Assembly (NCBI GenBank): GCA_023362775.1
Contig: JALMGJ010000002.1
Location: forward strand, 61,740,914 to 61,804,913
DNA length: 64,000 nucleotides
Source: Charina bottae
Lineage: Eukaryota > Chordata > Lepidosauria > Squamata > Charinaidae
Reading direction: 5' to 3'
Made by a program: the position numbers and the translations under genes
The notes under the pieces: model-generated
Told to the model about the DNA's origin: nothing
What the model saw: the letters and a program-made list of their open reading frames with translations, nothing else
Databases searched by the model: none
Part shown: positions 1-10,269 of the stretch, piece after piece
Layout: each line of letters begins with the position of its first letter
Numbering within the stretch: the first letter of the stretch is position 1

Positions 1-103
1 ACACAATGGGGGAACACTCATTGAAAGGAATGCCTTGGTGCCAGCTGCCTGATTAGCATGCTGGTGGCTGCAAGACCGGAGCCACTTAAGAAAGTCTTTA
101 GGG

Positions 104-393
104 CAGAGCTTTCCAAACTTTTCATGTTGGTGACACACTTTTTAGACATGCATCATTTCACGACACACTCTTACAGCAGGGCATCATTTTGCGACACACT
201 CTTACAACAGGGCACAAGGCAGGCACTAGGACCTGTGTGGAACCACAGCAGGTTTGGAGGCAGCAATGCACAAGGCAGGCACTAGGACCTGCATGGAATC
301 CAGCCAGGGCTTAGAGGCAGCAGCAGCTGCGACACACCCAGACACTGCAGCCGACACACTAATGTGTCCCGACACACAGTTTGGAAAGTTCTG
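104..393. mobile_element. hAT-type MITE, family A copy 1
   Basis: This is a non-autonomous DNA transposon. The ends are inverted: the left begins cagagctttccaaact and the reverse complement of the right begins cagaactttccaaactgtg. The flanking 8-bp direct repeats ctttaggg (96-103) and ctttaggt (394-401) match at 7 of 8, which is the hAT target-site length. The interior is rich in gacacac motifs and holds a 56-bp imperfect tandem duplication (214-269 and 270-325). It has no transposase. A second copy of the family lies at 48941-49209. Short frames on both strands here are by-products. Confidence 0.8.
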
Positions 394-1004
394 CTTTAGG
401 TTCAAAGTTATTAGGATCTTTGTCAACAGCACAAGCTGGCCAAAGGTGCTAATTAACCTGTGACTAGCACCTTTTAGGGAAGTGCTGTGCTGAAGAGCAG
501 CTTAGGAAGAGATAGCTTATTTAAGCAATCTTTCCCTTCTGCAAGGGGGAGAAATTTGGGAAGGTAAAAAGGGGAAATGTAAAAAATAGAAAAAATACAA
601 GTTAGGTAGTTGACATGGGACAGATGGTAATACTTATAAAAATGAAATAATCAACTCTCCTTCCTCCAAAATTCTACCAATGATTATTTAGCATGCCTAT
701 TTTGTTTGTTCTTCTGTCAGAAATTGGTGGGAAGTCACAGTGCAATTCATGTTTTCTGCAAGTGTTGGTGATGTGATTTGGGGAGGCCAAGGGGCTGTAG
801 TAGCCATAAAACAATGTTGCAAAGTACAGGTTTTCCATTCCTGCTCAGAATGGAATAACAACAAGTGGTAGAAGTAGTAGTTATTACTACTACTGCTGCT
901 GCTGCTGCACTTGCTATTTAGATTATATCCTGCTCTTCCTCCAGCAGCTTGTCAATGAATAAAGCATTGCCTTGTTGTTTTCCACACAACAATGTATGGC
1001 AGGT
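394..1004. other. Unique sequence, no gene seen
   Basis: This is AT-rich sequence with no recognisable exon or repeat. The only structure is a short trinucleotide run (TAC then TGC units) near 882-908. Confidence 0.6.
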
Positions 1005-1135
1005 GGAGCTCTGAGTGATTGGCTCAAAGAGACCCGATGTCCTTGCATGGCTGAGGGTGGACTTGAATTTGGGTCTTCTTGGTGCAAGTCCAGCACGTTA
1101 ACCAGTTTACCACAATGCCATGCTGCTTCCCAGTC
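1005..1135 (-). repeat. Degenerate MIR-like SINE fragment
   Basis: Near 1085-1130 the sequence reads like the reverse complement of a MIR-type tRNA-related head: a 'ttaaccagtttaccac' block preceded by a 'ggacttgaatttgggtc' block. The rest is too diverged to bound. This is recognition by pattern only. Confidence 0.45.
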
Positions 1136-2540
1136 TGACTTCTGATAAGGGACTATCTGCATTTCCCTGGACAAATATTTGTGAGTGTGTCAATTCCAGA
1201 GAACCGATGACCTTGTAATTTCTCTCCTTCTTAACTGGAGTGTTGGGAGCACTACAAGATAATTATACTGTGGCATTATCCTTCCAAATTTTGGCTTTGT
1301 TTCAAAAATGGTAAATTAAATGTATTAAAAACAAGGCTGGCAGTCTTGTCTCCCTGATGAGCCATGAGATCTGCCAAAGAATTAGCAACATGTCTTAATG
1401 TTTGTATGCCAAAGAACAGAGAAATATTTTTATATTTCAAAGAGAGGCACAATGAAATACATAGCATGGAGGCTAAAGCTAAGGAATACCAATACATTTG
1501 GAAGTAATGAGGTTATATGTCTTATAAGCATTAGCAATTATATTCCCATTACTAAAATACACCGTGTTAATGAGAACAATTATACAATAGACACATTGGG
1601 AACAGAACATATAAACTATACACTAAAATCTGACAAATAGTCTATGTGATTTTATTTGAATATTTCTGTTGCCAGGCAGGAAAAAAAATGTTGTGTTGCC
1701 TGCACAGAAATTGGTGAAGGTAGAAAGAATAAAGATGCAATCTGTATAGACCCAAGAAAAGCTGCATCTTCAGAAGGCTTCAAGTCCTAAAATATTCTTT
1801 ATTTTTCATGTTTGCTTGGTATCAAATTTGCTGCTTTTGTTCAATGGAAGTTCAGTTCATTTCTTTTATTAAATAGTCACTGAGTTGATCAAAAATTCAA
1901 TGGAAGTGTCAATCATCCTCCTCAGCTTGTGCATCTCTTTACAGAGCTAAGTGAAATTTTGCTCACATTTGAATATTAAACATTTTCCATAGCTTAGTTG
2001 CCAAGCACCTGCCTTGCATCCAAAAATATAGTGAGAACTAAGAAAGATTACTGTAATTGCTAGCCAGTGTATGCAAATGTGACTTGTGTTGACCAATGGG
2101 AGAATAACATATATGATCTTATTGATAAATCCCATGTTCAAAATAAGCTTGAATAATAGAAATGCAAAATTCCTTTTCCTTTTATTTATTAATTAAATTT
2201 ATTAATTTTAAATTGTATACTCTGGTTTGATTCTTATATATGGGACCTCCAGTGAGTTTCATTGATGGAAAAGGACACTAAAATTATGCTTTCCTCCATG
2301 GACAGGCCTCTCACCCTATATAGCCAGTTAAGTGGAGATTGTATCTGTATTATTTGTCAGAACTCATAGGGCAGTAAATACCTCCCAAAATGGCCCCCAA
2401 ATGGGAGTGGGGGATCTTTACTCTTCCAGATGTTTCTGATATTTTTTTTTTGACCTGGCATCACTCACAGTTGAATGTGCTGGCTAGGGCAGGTAGGTTT
2501 TATAGCTGAGAAATATTTGAAGGATCACAGATTTTGCAAT
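1136..2540. other. Unique AT-rich sequence
   Basis: No gene or intact element is seen. The short open frames have no recognisable domains and lie in AT-rich DNA. A small piece near 2425-2480 resembles the interior of the palindromic hAT MITEs but is too short to call. Confidence 0.55.
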
Positions 2541-2634
2541 AAGCCAACCTAATCTTGGCTGATTTTGAAAAGCTAAGCAGGGTTAGATCTGGTTAGTAAA
2601 ACCACCTGGGAATATCAGGTACAGTATGTAGGCT
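2541..2634 (+). repeat. 5S rRNA-derived SINE or pseudogene
   Basis: The sequence carries the internal-control-region block of 5S rRNA, agctaagcagggt, followed by ctggttagta. It then jumps to the 3' part of the gene, acctgggaatatcaggta...tgtaggct. A stretch that in 5S genes reads roughly 'cttggatgggaga' is deleted and the 5' part is diverged. It cannot encode a functional 5S rRNA. Squamates carry 5S-headed retroposons, so a SINE relic is more likely than a lone pseudogene. A second 5S-like piece lies on the other strand at 20681-20765. Confidence 0.7.
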
Positions 2635-2852
2635 AGACTGGGAAGTTGAAAAAATATCCCAAAAGAAGACAGTGGCCAATCGGTTCTTACAATTTCTAAG
2701 AAAATAGGTTACACAAGAAAAGAATACTGTTAGGGTTTACAGTTGGCCATTGCAATAAATCTCTTTCTAAGAACTCTAACTGCATTCAAAGGTTAGGAAT
2801 AGAAAAGTCCAGGACTCTACTTGAATAGTTAAATAGCTTCATTGCAAGATAA

Positions 2853-3107
2853 AAGGTAAAGGTTCCCCCCACACATTTGTGAAGTCGTGTCTGACTCTAG
2901 GGTCCGGTCCTCATCTCCGTTTGTTAGCCGAAGAGCCAGCGTTGTCTGAAGATGCTTCCACAGTCATGTGGCCAGCATGACACGCGGAATGCTGTTACCT
3001 ACCCACCAAAGTGGTACCTATTAATCTACTTGCATTTGCATGCTTTCAAATTGCTAGGTTGGCAAGAGCTGGGGCTAGTGCGGGAGCTCACTCCGTCATG
3101 CGGGGCT
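2853..3107 (-). mobile_element. Sauria-type SINE, 5'-truncated
   Basis: Read on the minus strand this is the body and 3' end of the tRNA-headed SINE seen complete at 24018-24364. The 3' tail appears on the plus strand as aaggtaaaggttcccccc and the 'gtcgtgtctgactctagg' block follows. The match stops at 'cggggct', so the tRNA-like head with the A and B boxes is missing. Such copies are transcriptionally dead. Confidence 0.85.
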
Positions 3108-3148
3108 CCTAGTAAAAATGAAAAGCTTCTCCAAAGTCTAAGAATATA

Positions 3149-3152
<4 letters not shown>

Positions 3153-3200
<48 letters not shown>
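3153..3200. repeat. (TC)n microsatellite
   Basis: An uninterrupted dinucleotide run of about 48 bp. It lies shortly after the truncated Sauria SINE. Confidence 0.97.
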
Positions 3201-3205
<5 letters not shown>

Positions 3206-4031
3206 AGGTACCCTGAGTATCTTTCTTCACTGTAACAAACTGTTTGAAGCTTATTTTCAATGCTGGCTTGTTGATAGCACCCACACTTTGTTTACAAAAT
3301 GGTCACGTTTGGTCCCAGACTCCTTGTTTCCCACTTGCCAGCTCCAACCTTCACAAAAACACGGCATCTTTATAATAATAAAACTGAAGAGCAGCTAAAT
3401 TAGGGCAAACTAACAAGGTATGCTTAAATTAAATTACCTGGGGAGATGGAGTGTTGATCTACTGCTGAAAAGACAGAGTCAGTCCCAGCTATGTCTGCTT
3501 GAGGTGGGTAAAGAAATGGATCTTGGAGGGAGATGTTGAAGCATACTCCCAGGGTCAATGTTACCAGAGTGAGCTCTTGATTGAGGATGGAAAAGTTTTC
3601 ATTTGCAAAGTGAGGAAGCCTAGGGACGCTCCCTCCATCAAAATTAAAGTATGCCTTCAGAATTGTTTAAGGTTTGGTTTTCTTAGGTTTCCCTGGCCCA
3701 ATCCCTCCCTCATGCGGTTTCTCCTGCACTGGCTCTTATGTTCTTCTCTAAACAATTTCTGTTCCACCCTTGTTTGTTAGATTTAAAGCCAGATTGTCCT
3801 CCAGGAGCTCACGGAAGTTTTCATTTTTTTCTTACAACTTTGAGGTAGGTTGGACCAAGAGAGAGTGACTGTCCCAAAGTCACTTGGGGACTTTTTGAGC
3901 TTTGTACCATCTGTCTTGTTTCTCCTATGTTAATATATTGATTTTTTCCCATTGGTTTTTACGGATAACTCTCATTTCCAACTCTAGTACTTAAAAGAAG
4001 TATTTCAGTGTGAACCAGGATATATCTACTA

Positions 4032-4032
<1 letters not shown>
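3201..4032. other. Unique sequence with small MIR-like piece
   Basis: No gene is recognisable. Bases 3838-3890 resemble the 'gagagagtgactggcccaag' core of the MIR-like SINEs on the minus strand, seen better at 5924-6196. A 93-codon frame at 3499-3780 shows no domain. Confidence 0.5.
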
Positions 4033-4122
<90 letters not shown>

Positions 4123-4134
4123 ATCATCTATCTA
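4033..4134. repeat. (GTCT)n(ATCT)n compound microsatellite
   Basis: About five GTCT units run into about 19 ATCT units with two short interruptions (atcatct). Read on the other strand this is a GATA-type repeat, the same motif class as 16858-16913 and 46383-46863. Confidence 0.97.
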
Positions 4135-5841
4135 GTAGAATATATATATTCTCTCTGTCCTTTGCATGCACTCTTTGTTTTCTCTCTCCTAACTGCCAGA
4201 TCATTGATGATGCTTTTCAGACCACAGTGATCACACTGGTCACATCCAACCACTTGATTTCTTTCTTTGCTAACTCTTAATCTTGAGTTATGCCCAGTTA
4301 GAGTTGACGTTTCCTGCCTCTGCAAACCTCCAGGTTCTCTCAAGCATGCCGATATGTACCTCTTGCTGTTTTGGCTAAAAGCCATTAACAGTCCAGTTCT
4401 AGTTTCAGCCCAGGAAATCAATGTCAGAAGACCAGACCCTCCTCAGCCCTTTTGGTAGAATAAACTAGAAGCTGCCACACTGCAGGAGAATTTCATCATA
4501 TGGTAGTATTTTCACCAAACAGTTCTCTCTTTTTATTTTATTTTTAATTCTATTTATTTATTTATTTTAGAGAGAAAACAATTTTGTATTTTTAAAATGC
4601 ATGTGTGGATTGGCCCTTTGTTAAAATGAAAGATGTTTGAAGAATGCTTTTTTTAGAAGTTGGACTTGCTATTTTGCAAGGGGATATTTTGATTAATGTC
4701 ACTTCTCTTTCGAAATATGCATTTTTTTGCTGTGTGGTTGAGGGAGGAAGATGCTGAAGATGGCACTTGTCGCAGCTTATTTCTGGACTCTTTATCATTG
4801 CAAATTATTTTTCCACTTCATCTCCCTGCAGTTTTTGCAATGCAGCTGCTAGAGGGAGCTGCTAACTAAATTGCTTCCTACACCTGGAATATTGGTGTTT
4901 GTCAGATGAAATCACATTCAAGCAAAGTTCTATTCTCTGTGGAGTTGATTTAAATCAAATCAATATATTTACTAGTTGGGACATGATTTGAAGTATATTT
5001 ACTTTGCTACATCTCCTAACAGCTCTGTCTTTTAACTGAAGCTTCAGATGAACAGCTAAAAGCAGCATCAGTGAAGCACCATCACTTTCTACATGTTTTC
5101 ATGTTGCTGTTCTCTTGGAACTGCACTCAATAAAATCTCTGGTTTTCACCCCTATTCTGCAGGGGTATGTGTGGATTTTTGTTTGTTTTGTTTCCCTCTC
5201 ATTTATCTAGCCATAATGAGCCTATGCACAACAACAGTGTGTTTTTGTGTCTCTAGATTCAATTAGATTTCATTTACGGCAAGATGCCGGATATTTTGCT
5301 AGGATATGTATTCTTTTCTCTGTACTAGTTTTAAAAAAATGAAAGGTAGGAATACACTCTCTCTACTGGATTGGTAATCTTTTTCAGTGTGAAGCTTTTA
5401 CTATAAAAATACATACAATTGATACCGATTCTGTTAAACAAATAGTAGAAGCTATGATGAGACAGTAAAGCAGGATACTTCATCTGAATTTAAAATAGCT
5501 TCTGTAAAATTCAAATATCTGTATATGATAGGGAGTGGAAGAACCTTTCTATGATATATAATCTCTTGGTGCATGCACATTCTTGAAATATTAACTAGGT
5601 ATTATAGCAGTCTGCTACAACGTCTTCATTTGTATTATATTTCATCTCCCATAATCTCCCATAGCTTCATGTCTGACTGACACTGCATATCAATGGCATG
5701 ATTGCCAAAAATTAGTGGTGTAGTTTCCTGCCACTTTGAGGCCAGAAACACATGGAAATCATCATGTAAGTCCCCAAAGAAACTTAGCTTGGTCAAGCAA
5801 GCAAACAAACAAACAAACAAGCAAATAAACCTCATACCTTC
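4135..5841. other. Unique AT-rich sequence
   Basis: No supportable gene or intact element was seen. The frames at 4128-4421 (minus) and 4267-4458 (plus) overlap on opposite strands and match nothing I recognise. A short CAAA-type run occurs near 5800-5825. Confidence 0.55.
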
Positions 5842-5849
5842 ACCTAAAA

Positions 5850-6345
5850 CAGGGTTTCTCAAACCGTGAAGTATACCTCCCTTGGGGAGGTGCAGTCATA
5901 GTCCAGGGTAGGTGTGAAGAACCATTTATTTATTTATTTATTTATTTACTTACTTACTTACTTACTTACTTACTATCCCGCCTTTATTATTTTTATAAAT
6001 AACTCAAGGCGGCGAACATACCTAATACTCTTTCCTCCTCCTATTTTCCCCACAACAACCCTGTGAGGTGGGTTGGGCTGAGAGAGAGTGACTGGCCCAA
6101 GGTCACCCAGCCAGCTTTCATGCCTAAGGCAGGACTAGAACTCACCGTCTCCTGGATTCTAGCCCACTGCCTTAATCACTAGACCAAACTGGCTCTTAGT
6201 TAATAAATCCACCTTTCCCAAAGTTTCATCGTATTGTTTTCATTGTTCATTTGTGTTCATTTTGGTGTTTGGATTTTTAGGGGAGGTGTGTACAATAATA
6301 TTACACTAAAGGGAGGTGTGATGGCAAGATGTTTAGGAACCCCGG
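5850..6345. mobile_element. hAT-type MITE split by a MIR-like SINE
   Basis: The exact 8-bp duplication acctaaaa flanks the element (5842-5849 and 6346-6353). The left terminus is cagggtttctcaaac and the right reads ccggggttcctaaac in reverse complement (11 of 15 identical). About 280 bp of the interior (5924-6196) is a separate MIR-like SINE, so the original MITE was about 220 bp. No transposase frame is present. Confidence 0.75.
5924..6196 (-). mobile_element. MIR-like tRNA-headed SINE with TTTA/CTTA tail
   Basis: Read on the minus strand it starts agagccagtttggt..., has an A-box-like 'tagtgattaaggc' block and a B-box-like 'gagttctagtcc' block. A conserved core follows (the plus strand reads gtgactggcccaaggtcac). 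The tail then covers 'ctcaaggcggcgaacatacc' and ends in a TTTA/CTTA microsatellite (plus 5924-5972). I cannot decide between a CORE-SINE and the 3' end of a CR1/L3-type snake LINE with microsatellite tail. It is inserted in the hAT element at 5850-6345. Confidence 0.75.
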
Positions 6346-6659
6346 ACCTAAAACCTGAGGGGTAGGGTACGGTGGGGTGGGTGAAGAAAACTCCCAGTTC
6401 TGCCCACATGTGTGACCTGGTGCCTTCTCCTTTGCATCATCACCCCATCCACTCTGCCCTTTTTCTTGTTAAAGAAAGGGAACCAAAGACTACCTATTCC
6501 TTTTAGGCTCTAAACTCCTCCTTTCTGCAGGGAACATTAATGATCAATTTCATCTTCAAGATAGTGTTCTGCAACAATCCATTTCGAGGCAAAATCTGAG
6601 TTTCCTCCTGGTCTACTGTAGCCATTTATATATCTATACTGGCATAAGAATTACATGGA

Positions 6660-7735
6660 TTTTTTTATTTTTTTATTTATTTTTATTTATGTTTCGACTT
6701 CTATCACCGCGCCATCTCCCACGAGGGGACTCTGGGCAGTTTACAAACATAGAGATTAAAATTCCGTTGTAAAAACACCTAAAAATACAATATACAATTA
6801 ATTATTATTATAAATTAAGTAGAAAATCCAAGAAGGCAGACCACGATCTTTAAAAGGGCTCTATGGCACCAGCCATCCCCACGAAGAACTATTCCTGTTC
6901 CCATCCCACGCGAGGTGGCAAAACCAGGTCTTTAGGTTCTTCCGGAAGGACATGAGTGATGGGGCCTGCCTCACCTCCGGGGGCAGGTTGTTCCAAAGGG
7001 CAGGCGCCACTGCCAAGAAGGCCCGCTTCTGGAACCCGCCAAACGAAACTCCCTTACCGACGGGGTCCGGAGCATGCCCTCTCTACATAATCGAGTGGGA
7101 CGGTTTGAAGTTATGGGGATGAGGCGGTCCCTCAGATACCCTGGTCCCATGCCATGTAGGGCTTTAAAGGTCAAAACCAACACCTTGAATTGCACCCGGA
7201 AGCATACCGGCACCCAATGCAGCTGGCGCAGCAGAGGTGTCACATGGGCCGATCTAGGGGCACCAATAACTGCGCGCACAGCCGCATTCTGGGCCAGTTG
7301 TAGCTTCCGGATACTCTTCAAGGGTAGCCCCATGTAAAGCGCATTGCAGTAGTCTATGTGGGAGATGACCAGGGCATGAGTGACTGTACGGAGGGACTCC
7401 TGATCCAGGAAAGGGCGTAACTGGCGCACAACACGAAGTTGTGCAAAGCCCCTTCTGGCCACGACTGCCACCTGCTCCTTGAGCAGGAGTCGTGAGTCCA
7501 GAAGGACCCCCAGATTCCGCACTGATTCTGAACGGGGAAGTGCAACCCCATTCAGAACCAAAGATGATAATTTCCCAGATCCAGAAGAACCATCAATCCA
7601 CAGCCACTCCGTCTTACCAGGGTTCAGCTGAAGCCTGTTGTTCCCCATCCAGACCCCCACAGCCTCCAGGCATTGAGAAAGGGCGGCCACTGCATCACTT
7701 ACTTCACCTGGGATGGAGATTTTTGATACCAATAA
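6660..7735 (-). mobile_element. CR1/L2-group LINE, 5'-truncated 3' half
   Basis: The minus strand carries the C-terminal part of a non-LTR reverse transcriptase, then a 3' UTR ending in the tail block 'cgcccatctccc...ctctgggcagttt' (plus orientation) and an AAAT/AAAAT-rich end at about 6660-6690. The catalytic RT core and the endonuclease are absent because the copy is 5'-truncated near 7735. The frame is long and little damaged, so this is one of the younger LINE copies in the window. Whether it is L2 or CR1 proper cannot be settled by eye. Confidence 0.85.
6971..7732 (-). pseudogene. LINE reverse transcriptase C-terminal fragment
   Basis: This is a 253-codon frame. Family hallmarks visible are 'NRLQLNPGKTE' near residue 32, 'VRNLGVLLDSRL' near 71, 'ISHIDYCNALYMGLP' near 123 and 'LLRQLHWVPV' near 167, typical of the thumb and C-terminal region of L2/CR1-group polymerases. 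The start codon lies at the truncation point and is not a native start. Near residue 235 (about 7030) a one-base loss shifts the frame. In the neighbouring frame the expected continuation (a 'NNLPPEV' block) is readable to about 6865. It cannot make an active enzyme. Confidence 0.8.
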
Positions 7736-8799
7736 AATTGTGAAGATTATATTACATTTTTAAATGGCAAATGCTCATGATGTTGCCATTGTTTCATCCC
7801 TAGCTCACAGCAGAGGTAGCTTAACATCATATTTAATTGTTCCCATTTTAAGGTAATGCTTTCCCTCTTCTCCTTTACTAATTTTCTAATTATTTACTCA
7901 TTTTCTTTCCTTAGGGAGAGGTGCATCACATTCTTTGCTTTTCTTGAGCCCTTCGGTCTGATTGTCTTTGCTGACAAACTGACACTTTGGAATGTGATGT
8001 CCCTGGGCTTTCTCTAGCTTATGTGTTTCAGCCAGGCAGAACAGATGGCTGGGAAACTGTTGTGGTAGAGGAGGGTACAAAAAGCTGCTTGATTGAAGGG
8101 GTGGGGGGTGGGGAAACATGCTGTGGACCAGCATGTGGTCAATGTCAGGTTGTGGCAGTGGCAATGCCAATTCCTAAGAGAGTAACTACTGTTAATATCT
8201 GAGGTTGTTAGTCTTGGCTGTTTCACCATGCTGAATTCCAGAAGTGGAACCAATTATCTTCCATCTGTTCTACCTGTGGCTGAAATAGGCCAATCTGTTG
8301 AGGACAAAACAACGGAAATTGCCAGTGTGTTCATTAGACTGGAGTAGCCATTAGTTTGTGTGTGTGTGTATGTGTAGACTGTGATGTATAAGCTGCTAAC
8401 TAACTGAAGGATTGTTAGCTCTCTTTTTAACACATTTAGTACATTAAAACATTAGCAGTACTGGGGATATTGTGTACTGTTCTAATTATCCTGCCTGAAA
8501 AAGGTTATTTTGTTTCTGGAAAAGATGTAGCTTTCCTATGAGGAAGGATGACGATGGCAAAGGCTTTATGGCTCAGAGCGAAGGAAAAAGGGGAGACATG
8601 ATAAGGATATATATAGTCAGGAATGGTATGGGAAATGTGACTAGACAGAAGTATTTCTCTCTCTCTCTCTTTGCAGTGTTAGAGCTCAAAGTTATTCATT
8701 CAAACTAAATGTAGAGAAATTCAGGTGCTTCCTTATACAATATTATTCCTTGGAATTTATTAATTTGGAAAGTTTTAAAAGGGATTAGATAGGTCTGAC
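7736..8799. other. Unique sequence, no gene seen
   Basis: Three overlapping short frames on both strands at 7898-8253 read through a GC-richer patch without recognisable domains. A (TG)n run near 8358-8374 and a short (CT)n near 8656-8671 are the only repeats. Confidence 0.5.
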
Positions 8800-9003
8800 A
8801 ATGGCTAGAAGTCCTGATGGCTGCTTAAGTCCTCTGGAAGCACAGTTCAGCTGCTTTAAATATCAGCTACTGGAGTGAGAAGTAACTCTGGAAGAGGGCT
8901 CTCAAATTCCTATCCATGCTTACAAGCCTCCTGGATGCATCAGTTCGGCCACTGTATTACACAGAATGCCAGACTAGATAAGCAATTGTTCTGATCCAGT
9001 GGA
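8800..9003 (+). repeat. Ancient interspersed repeat (CR1/MIR age)
   Basis: The stretch 'ggccactgtattacacagaatgccagactagataagc...ctgatccagtgg' is a decayed form of an amniote-wide repeat ending in a 'gactagatgg...ctgatccag' block. Only the 3' part is recognisable. The assignment is from memory and tentative. Confidence 0.4.
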
Positions 9004-10254
9004 TAATAGCAAATAATATCAAATCAAATCAAATCAGACAGACATATCATCCAGTTGTCCCTGTTTACATGTGGTGGTATTGGTTATATTTTGCACAGAT
9101 CCCTGGAAAAATTGCATCCATTATAGTCATGTTTGTGATCCTTCAAATCTCCACGGCTGAAGTTAGTCATGACTAAAGTGAGTCCCATTATATTTTTTTT
9201 GCTTTTGCTTCCAGAGGAGGAGCAATGTCATTGTGTTTCAGCAGCCCCTTTGAAGAAACAGATGGCCCTTAAAGACTCCTGTCACTGACATGGAGGTGGC
9301 CATGGCTGAGCAAAAGAAATTACAAAGACCAATTTCCTCACAGAACAGCTGAGCTCAAATCCATTAAATGTAATCCTTTTTCTCACAGATGAAATAGAGA
9401 CCAACGTTTCCTTATTAGCTACATGGAATAACGAGCTCATCAGCCCAAGAACATAACATTACACCTAACAATTGTCTTGTTAATGATCATTCTCTTTATG
9501 TGAACCATCTGGGTATGTACAATGAGTTGGGAAAAAATGCTTCAAACCTGAACTGAGCCTGGCATCACTCTGCTGTTCATTCAAATGGCCCATCTTTTTT
9601 CACCCTCCAGCTGTATATTTTTTAAAACTTGCATAGAAGCCTGAAAAATAATGGGCTGCTTTAATGAATAGCAAAGAGGTGCTGTGCTCTCATAAATGAA
9701 TGAGGTCCAAAGCATTTATTTTGAATTGTTTTTGAAGCACATATGTAATATATATATGCATTTATAAAAAAACATTGCAGTAAAATTATACTGCATTATA
9801 AACATTTGGATCCAACCATTGACCAAATCCACAACTATTCCAGTTATATCTAATTTCATCCATAGTGACATTACAAAATTCTGCTGAGATTTGGTCTCCA
9901 ATCCATAGTGTCTCAATGATGTCAAAATGATGTCATTCACTCAAAAGCCAGAGTTACATATTCATGTCATGACACCTAATGCAAATATGTAAGCCACGGC
10001 ATTTGTGTGATTGTGTCATCAAGCATGTGTCATCATTGCCCCCCCTTGTCAACTGTAGACACCCATATCTCCAATATGTCCTTATTTTCAGACACTTTTT
10101 AACTCACATATATTATTCATAACTCAATATCCTTTTCTGGCTTTCTTGAAGTTAAATCTCTGATTGGAACTAGCAGTATTTTAACTGTAGTTTGCATGTA
10201 TGGAAATAAGACTGTGGGTGTAGACAGTATAACTGGAGAAATGTTAAAATATGA
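9004..10254. other. Unique sequence
   Basis: No exon or element was recognised. The part around 9380-9720 is free of low-complexity runs and might hold conserved non-coding sequence, but nothing in one sequence alone shows this. Confidence 0.45.
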
Positions 10255-10269
10255 ATGTGATTTATTCTT

